Source: Anaspis maculata (taxonomy: Eukaryota; Arthropoda; Insecta; Coleoptera; Scraptiidae). From it: a stretch of 64,000 nt of DNA. The position numbers and the translations under genes were made by a program. Below are positions 59,653 to 64,000 of this stretch, piece after piece. Positions within the stretch are counted from its first letter, which is position 1. The number at the start of each line of letters is the position of its first letter. The notes below the pieces were generated by a model, which was not told the origin of the DNA, did no database searches, and was given only the letters and a program-made list of their open reading frames with translations. The stretch is from positions 35,704,177 to 35,768,176 of the forward strand of contig OX421964.1 of assembly GCA_949128115.1 (NCBI GenBank), given 5' to 3'.

Positions 59653-61809
59653 AAGGAAGAGCTCGTCTGCACAAGGAGTGAAGTTCAAGTAAGGAAACGG
59701 CACATTCCGGTAACACCCTGTATAACTCTACCTAATTATGTTTAACACTGTCCCGAAATAATTTCAGCTAATTATTACATCCACACTGCACTGCCGGGCT
59801 GCTGGAACTTACACGCTCAAGAAGCATGCAGGAAGAGGAGTCCACGTCCCACCTCATTAACCTGTCCGAAATATTTATGTACACATCGTCAGTTTTCTAC
59901 CGGAAAATATTCCAATTCAAAGATGATACTTTTATCTGACCTTTAGGATCTCATCGGCTCTTCGCAAGACAATTTCTCGCAGCACACAACGGTACATTAT
60001 TAGATATTATTATTCTTATTTTATTATTATGATTATTTCCGTTCCGTTCGGTGTGGCCCGATAGAGTCGGTATTTGACTTTATCACCAAGCACATTTTTA
60101 TTATGGAAGTTTCTAAACGAAAATCGCGTTTTTATGCAAATAAAAACCCATCGGACGCGGATTTTACTTGCAAAAAAAAAGCCAGTATATGAAACTCAAT
60201 CCTGCAACGCAATTCTTCCACATGTCTAACTACATTTGGTAATAAAATAGTCTAGCAGTAGTGCTCATTAAAATTTTCAAAATGTACTAAGAAGCACAAC
60301 GCACACCAGCTTCATTAATAAATAACAAATAAAACCAATTAAAATTTGGAGAAACCTCGTTACTACATTCTTTATTGGACAAAAGTTCAGCATTATCATA
60401 ACCATCACGGGCATACATATTATCAGTACCAGGTGAGCGTTACGCAAGGAAATAATAATTATGATATCATTGTTGTACAATGAGTAATAAAATTTATGAT
60501 TAGTGAAAAGTAAGGGCAGGTGTGTGTGTGTGAAAAGCTCTCTATAGGCGTTTTAATTGCTCGTGTTTAAGGAATAAATATAATTTTTTGAGCTTCTTTT
60601 TTTTAGTTTTGTGTCCGACGCTATTCACCTTGATAAATCGCCAAGAAATTCAATATGCATAAAATTAGCTTGGCACGACGATAAATAAAAATTGTTAAGT
60701 TTACTACTATGTACATAAAATAATAAATAATGATTTCTTTCATTGTGACATTCCATGCAGCAACTTTGCCGCTTCTTAAAATGCGGATTTTTTCGGGATT
60801 ATTTACGCACCCGCGGCACGGAACAGAAGAGATACAGACGGATAACGTAACGGTTTCCATGATGACGGCAGTAATAATGAAAAATTTTTAGTACTTTGAT
60901 GGAGAGTAATAATTGCGCGGAATTTCCCCCACAGAATTTTGACAATACAAGTCTGGCATACCGTCTGTGGGGCCGCGACTCATCAGCGGTTCCAAAAAGT
61001 TCAAAATTAAATTCTCGGTCCGTCAGTTTTCTTTATACCTGTGTTTCAACTCTTCTCGACAATGTCCTCCTCCTGCGAAGGTCCTCTTCAGAATATTCCG
61101 CCTGGAAGTTTCGTCTCTTCTCCAAAGTTTCCTTTTATAATAAAAATTTCATCAGGCAACATTTTCTTTTTATTCAATTCCAAGTCGACTGTCTTAATTC
61201 AATTTGCATTCGACTTGGCACTTGGCTCCTACCACTGTGGTGGTGGTGTAGGTCGCCTTAACGAGCTTTAAGCACATCGCAGGAACGTGGAAATAATGTT
61301 CGCTTCCGTGCCGGCGAGCACTTCCCGAATTTCTCGCCATCGCATCGTACACCCCATATACCCGGCGCGCAAGTCGTTCTCGGCTGCGTTCCACATATTG
61401 GGCGATAAAAAAGAACATTGTAAATTTAAATAATTACGGTATTCGTGACTTACTCGAAAATAAATTCACATTAAAATGATTCCTTTGAACGTAAATCCAG
61501 TCAGGCGAAGGCATGATTACGCCCTTTCATGGCTTCCCGCACCGCAGCATGCGCGCCCGGTTAACTACCACACTCTCTTGCTATGAACTCAAAGATACCA
61601 AATTTGATAAATAATTTCACTTGGTCACGCCAAACAGTCATGCATTGGTTGGGTATATACATATACACTTATACCAGCAGTTGTTGTGGGCATATGCCTG
61701 AGTCTATACCCAATCGCACTGTGACTGTGTTCAAATCCAGAAGTCCTCAACAGTTTCAGTTTGCTATTCTTCTTTGGGAATGGTTGTTTTAAAGGGGGTC
61801 TCTGACTTC
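59653..61809. other. About 2.1 kb with no gene recognised
   Basis: Open frames at 60,896-61,261 (plus), 61,194-61,418 (minus) and 61,583-61,792 (plus) have no recognisable domain. There are TTATTATTAT runs near 60,000 and no inverted repeat. It is possible host intergenic DNA. Confidence 0.3.
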
Positions 61810-62215
61810 GGGGCCATTTGCTGAAAATTTCTTTCCAACCCCAGCAACCTCCGAGGGACATCGATAAAGTGCGACTGGGGCTATGTTCAGTTTTCCCTTT
61901 CGATGCTCCAAAACCATGTCATATTGGAACAATCGACGTTTCACCTAGCCAAGATTGGGATCTTGATCTTGAATTCTTGAAAAACGAAAGCAAAATATGG
62001 TGATCTGTAATTGGTTTGAACTGAGTGCCTTCTACAAATGGTTGGAATATCTCGACAGTGAAGATAGCCGCAAGGCACTCGCGCTCAGTAACTCTGTAAT
62101 TATGCTTCGGTTTAGTGAGTGTACGACTGGCGTACGCAGTTACTCTTTCTGTGCCGCCAACAATTTGAGCCAGAACAGCGTCTAGACCCGTATTCAAAGC
62201 GTCAAATTGCACCAC
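61810..62215 (-). pseudogene. Gypsy RNase H relic (second pol copy)
   Basis: The frame encodes VQFDALNTGLDAVLAQIVGG, AYASRTLTKPKHNYRVTERE, and FKPITDHHILLSFFKN, then, in another frame near 61,890, a GKLN-type block. These are sequential RNase H blocks of Ty3/Gypsy pol. The protein reads well for about 98 codons, then breaks. It is the downstream neighbour of the RT fragment at 62,600-62,850 on the same strand. Confidence 0.82.
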
Positions 62216-62599
62216 AAAATTCTCGGTGAATAAGTCTGGATTAGCCAGGACGCCTACTTATGTTGGCAAAAACCTTCTGTCTAGTGAGACACTACGAGAC
62301 AGACTACGTGACACTACACCACAGACTCCATGTGAAGCTTTCAAATTCTTTCTTCATACCTTCCATCGTTGATTGATGTAATTAGGCAAAGCCGATAGAA
62401 CATCTTCATCTCCGTTGCATTTTCTGTCTGGATAATCAGTCATGGTCTTGACTTTTTCGGGGTCGGTCCATAACCCTTTCCGGTCCAGTACAAGGACGGT
62501 CAAAATAAACAGTATTTATCATTGTTCAGGGTCAAATTCCCTTCACTCAAGCGTTTGGTAATCACCTTGAGCAGGACAATATATTTTTCGTAGGATGAC

Positions 62600-62850
62600 G
62601 ACGTCACGATCTTATCAGGGGCAAGAAAACCTTCGGTTCCAGTTCCAGACTGAAGACTTCGCCCATCCGCCGTTGTTGCGCCTGCGCGGCGTCCACTTAA
62701 CCAAACCGGAGGACCACGAAATAAAATAATCCTCTGCCGGGAAGTCCAAATGCGGTTTTCTCCTTGCTCGCTCGTTCAGAAGAAATTGCCAGAAAGCCCG
62801 ACAGAGATCTATTAACGACCTGTAGCTCGCGTCAGTACACACAAAATTTT
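62600..62850 (-). pseudogene. Gypsy RT relic (second pol copy)
   Basis: The frame encodes YRSLIDLCRAFWQFLLNERA followed by KPHLDFPAEDYFISW. This is the SxIDLRxAFWQIPL and KTAFxxPxxGxYxF region of Gypsy RT. Later parts (PFGL, YLDD) are destroyed. It is about 800 bp from the equivalent region in the first copy. Confidence 0.75.
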
Positions 62851-62871
62851 GTCAACGTTAATCAAGATGGA

Positions 62872-63310
62872 TTAAGACACCCCCCATAGTCTCGAACCAT
62901 CCACTAGTGATAGTTGTTGGGGTCTTCCGGCGAGAATATGCACAGGAGGGGTCTCGACCTCAGCGCCATTCGCCAGGACTTTCTTTCGATCTTCAGCAAC
63001 TTCCGAGAGACATCGAGGAAGGGCGTCTGGAACGATGTTCAGTTTTCCCTTTCGATGCCCCAAGACCATGTTATACGTAGACAATCGAACGTTCCACCTT
63101 GGTAATCTTCCTATGGAGTCCTTGGTCTTGAATAATCAAAGCAAGGAGTGGTGGTCTGACTACTTTGAACTGAGTGCCTTCTAAAACTAGTTGGAATTTC
63201 CCGACAGCCGCAACCGCTTGCGTTCAGTAACGCTGTAATTGCGCTCCGGTTTAGTAAGGGTACGACTCATACGCAACTGCTTTTTCCGCGCCGCCATTTT
63301 GAGTTAGGGA
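62872..63310 (-). pseudogene. Gypsy RNase H and linker relic (first pol copy)
   Basis: Frames from 63,300 encode SRTLTKPERNYSVTERK, then after a frame change GHRKGKLNIVPDALPRC in the open frame 62,872-63,084. That is the RNase H block and the HRKGKxNxVPDALSRC motif that precedes integrase. Stops and frameshifts separate them. It follows the RT at 63,394-63,975 on the same strand. Confidence 0.8.
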
Positions 63311-63393
63311 CGGTGTTGAATTGGTGAAATAAGGTAATTAATTGGCGAAGTTAACGAAGAGTGAGATATGAAATTCTTGTACCAAGAGCAAAG

Positions 63394-63975
63394 TCAGCGT
63401 GACGACGACGTCGCGATATGATTAAGGTATGCAAAAATCTTCGGCCCTAGTCCCGAACCGAAGACCATCAGCAATCCTTGTGCCTGGGCGGCGTTCACTG
63501 AAGCAAATGGGAGGACTTTGAAATGGGACAATCTCCTGTCGCCCTGTCGCGTCGGAAATCCAAAGGCAGTCTTCTCCTTGATCTGCTTATTCAGAGGTAT
63601 CTGCCAAAAGAAAAGGCGGAGATCTATGAACGATTGGTACTTTGCGTCGCGAAGTAAACTCAGAATTCTGTCGACCCTCGGAAGCGGATAGGAATCTCGC
63701 TTTGTGGCAGAATTGAGTTTCCTCTCATCGAGGCAAAAACGATACTTTCCCATCTTCTTGACGACTAGGATTAGGATGATCACTAGGCTGGAGCTGTGCT
63801 CGACAATATCTGAAGACAACATTTTGTCGAGATACTTCTTTGAGGGATCAAGCATATACGGTGACGTAAGATACGGCTTCTGTCGAAATGTTTCAGCATC
63901 TCCGGTGGCTATGCTGTGAACCATTTTGGTCGTGCGGCGTGAGCGGTCGTCTCGGTTCAGTTTTCGAAATAACAC
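63394..63975 (-). pseudogene. Gypsy reverse transcriptase (first pol copy), partial
   Basis: An open frame of 193 codons with no internal stop, running off the conserved pattern only at its end. Blocks in order: KMVHSIATGDAETFRQKPY (the primer-grip-side start), KYRFCLDERKLNSATKRDSY, PLPRVDRILSLLRDAKYQSF, IDLRLFFWQIPLNKQ, EKTAFGFPTRQGD, FKVLPFASVNAAQAQGLLM, and FAYLNHIATSSS. The last block should be FAYLDDI; the catalytic aspartates are lost, so the enzyme is inactive. The window ends just upstream, so protease and gag are not seen. Confidence 0.92.
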
Positions 63976-64000
63976 TGCGACTTCGTCAATTCTTGCCAGT

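Overview
The window looks like repeat-dominated nuclear DNA of an arthropod, probably an insect. I found no convincing host protein-coding exon, no RNA gene, and no sign of prokaryotic organisation. The arthropod call rests on mariner, R1-like and Jockey/CR1-like retrotransposons, several Gypsy pol relics, and a dense population of palindromic MITEs. A hemipteroid host is suggested only weakly, by the multicopy EEAD/CXC gene family seen at 6.7 kb and 48.2-51.4 kb; no species can be named.

Layout. 1-3.65 kb is the edge of a 172-bp satellite array with dimeric and 7-mer higher-order structure. 4.58-8.9 kb holds a hairpin MITE, a dispersed repeat and a 3.9-kb foldback element whose arms are about 1.6 kb each. 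The loop of that foldback keeps a cysteine-rich (CXC-type) coding fragment. 9.6-10 kb is a Gypsy RNase H relic. 12.2-13.8 kb is a dead mariner. 14.8-15.8 kb and 52.3-53.2 kb are two copies of one LTR-like repeat. 17.8-21.3 kb is a run of terminal-inverted-repeat elements. 21.7-27.6 kb is a retroelement graveyard: an R1-like RT, a Jockey/CR1-like RT, then a Gypsy pol whose integrase gene is split by a nearly intact antisense non-LTR RT. 30.8-44.4 kb is palindrome after palindrome, including an inverted minisatellite at 38.2 kb and a 1.65-kb palindrome at 39.9 kb. 48.1-51.65 kb is a Gypsy RT gene split by a 3.2-kb TIR element. 56.6-59.7 kb is a non-LTR relic followed by a 1-kb palindrome. 61.8-64 kb holds two head-to-tail Gypsy pol fragments on the minus strand.

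The best candidate for something undescribed is the element at 48,237-51,439. It has TIRs of about 300 bp, an apparent 3-bp target duplication (GAA) and precise insertion into a Gypsy RT gene. It carries a decayed ORF of a multicopy invertebrate family with EEAD, DTD and G-[CS]-D acidic motifs that resemble XPG/FEN (PIN-like) nucleases. I know of no named DNA-transposon superfamily with that enzyme. The foldback at 5.0-8.9 kb carries the CXC tail of a related protein, which independently ties the protein family to inverted-repeat mobile DNA.

The genes here do not form pathways. They are layers of mobile DNA, and three nested insertions or empty/filled sites (25.5 kb, 33.0 kb, 48.2 kb) give a relative chronology. 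Intervals with little recognisable mobile DNA (about 15.8-17.8, 28-30.6, 33.9-35.7, 54-56 and 59.7-61.6 kb) are where host regulatory DNA could be sought.
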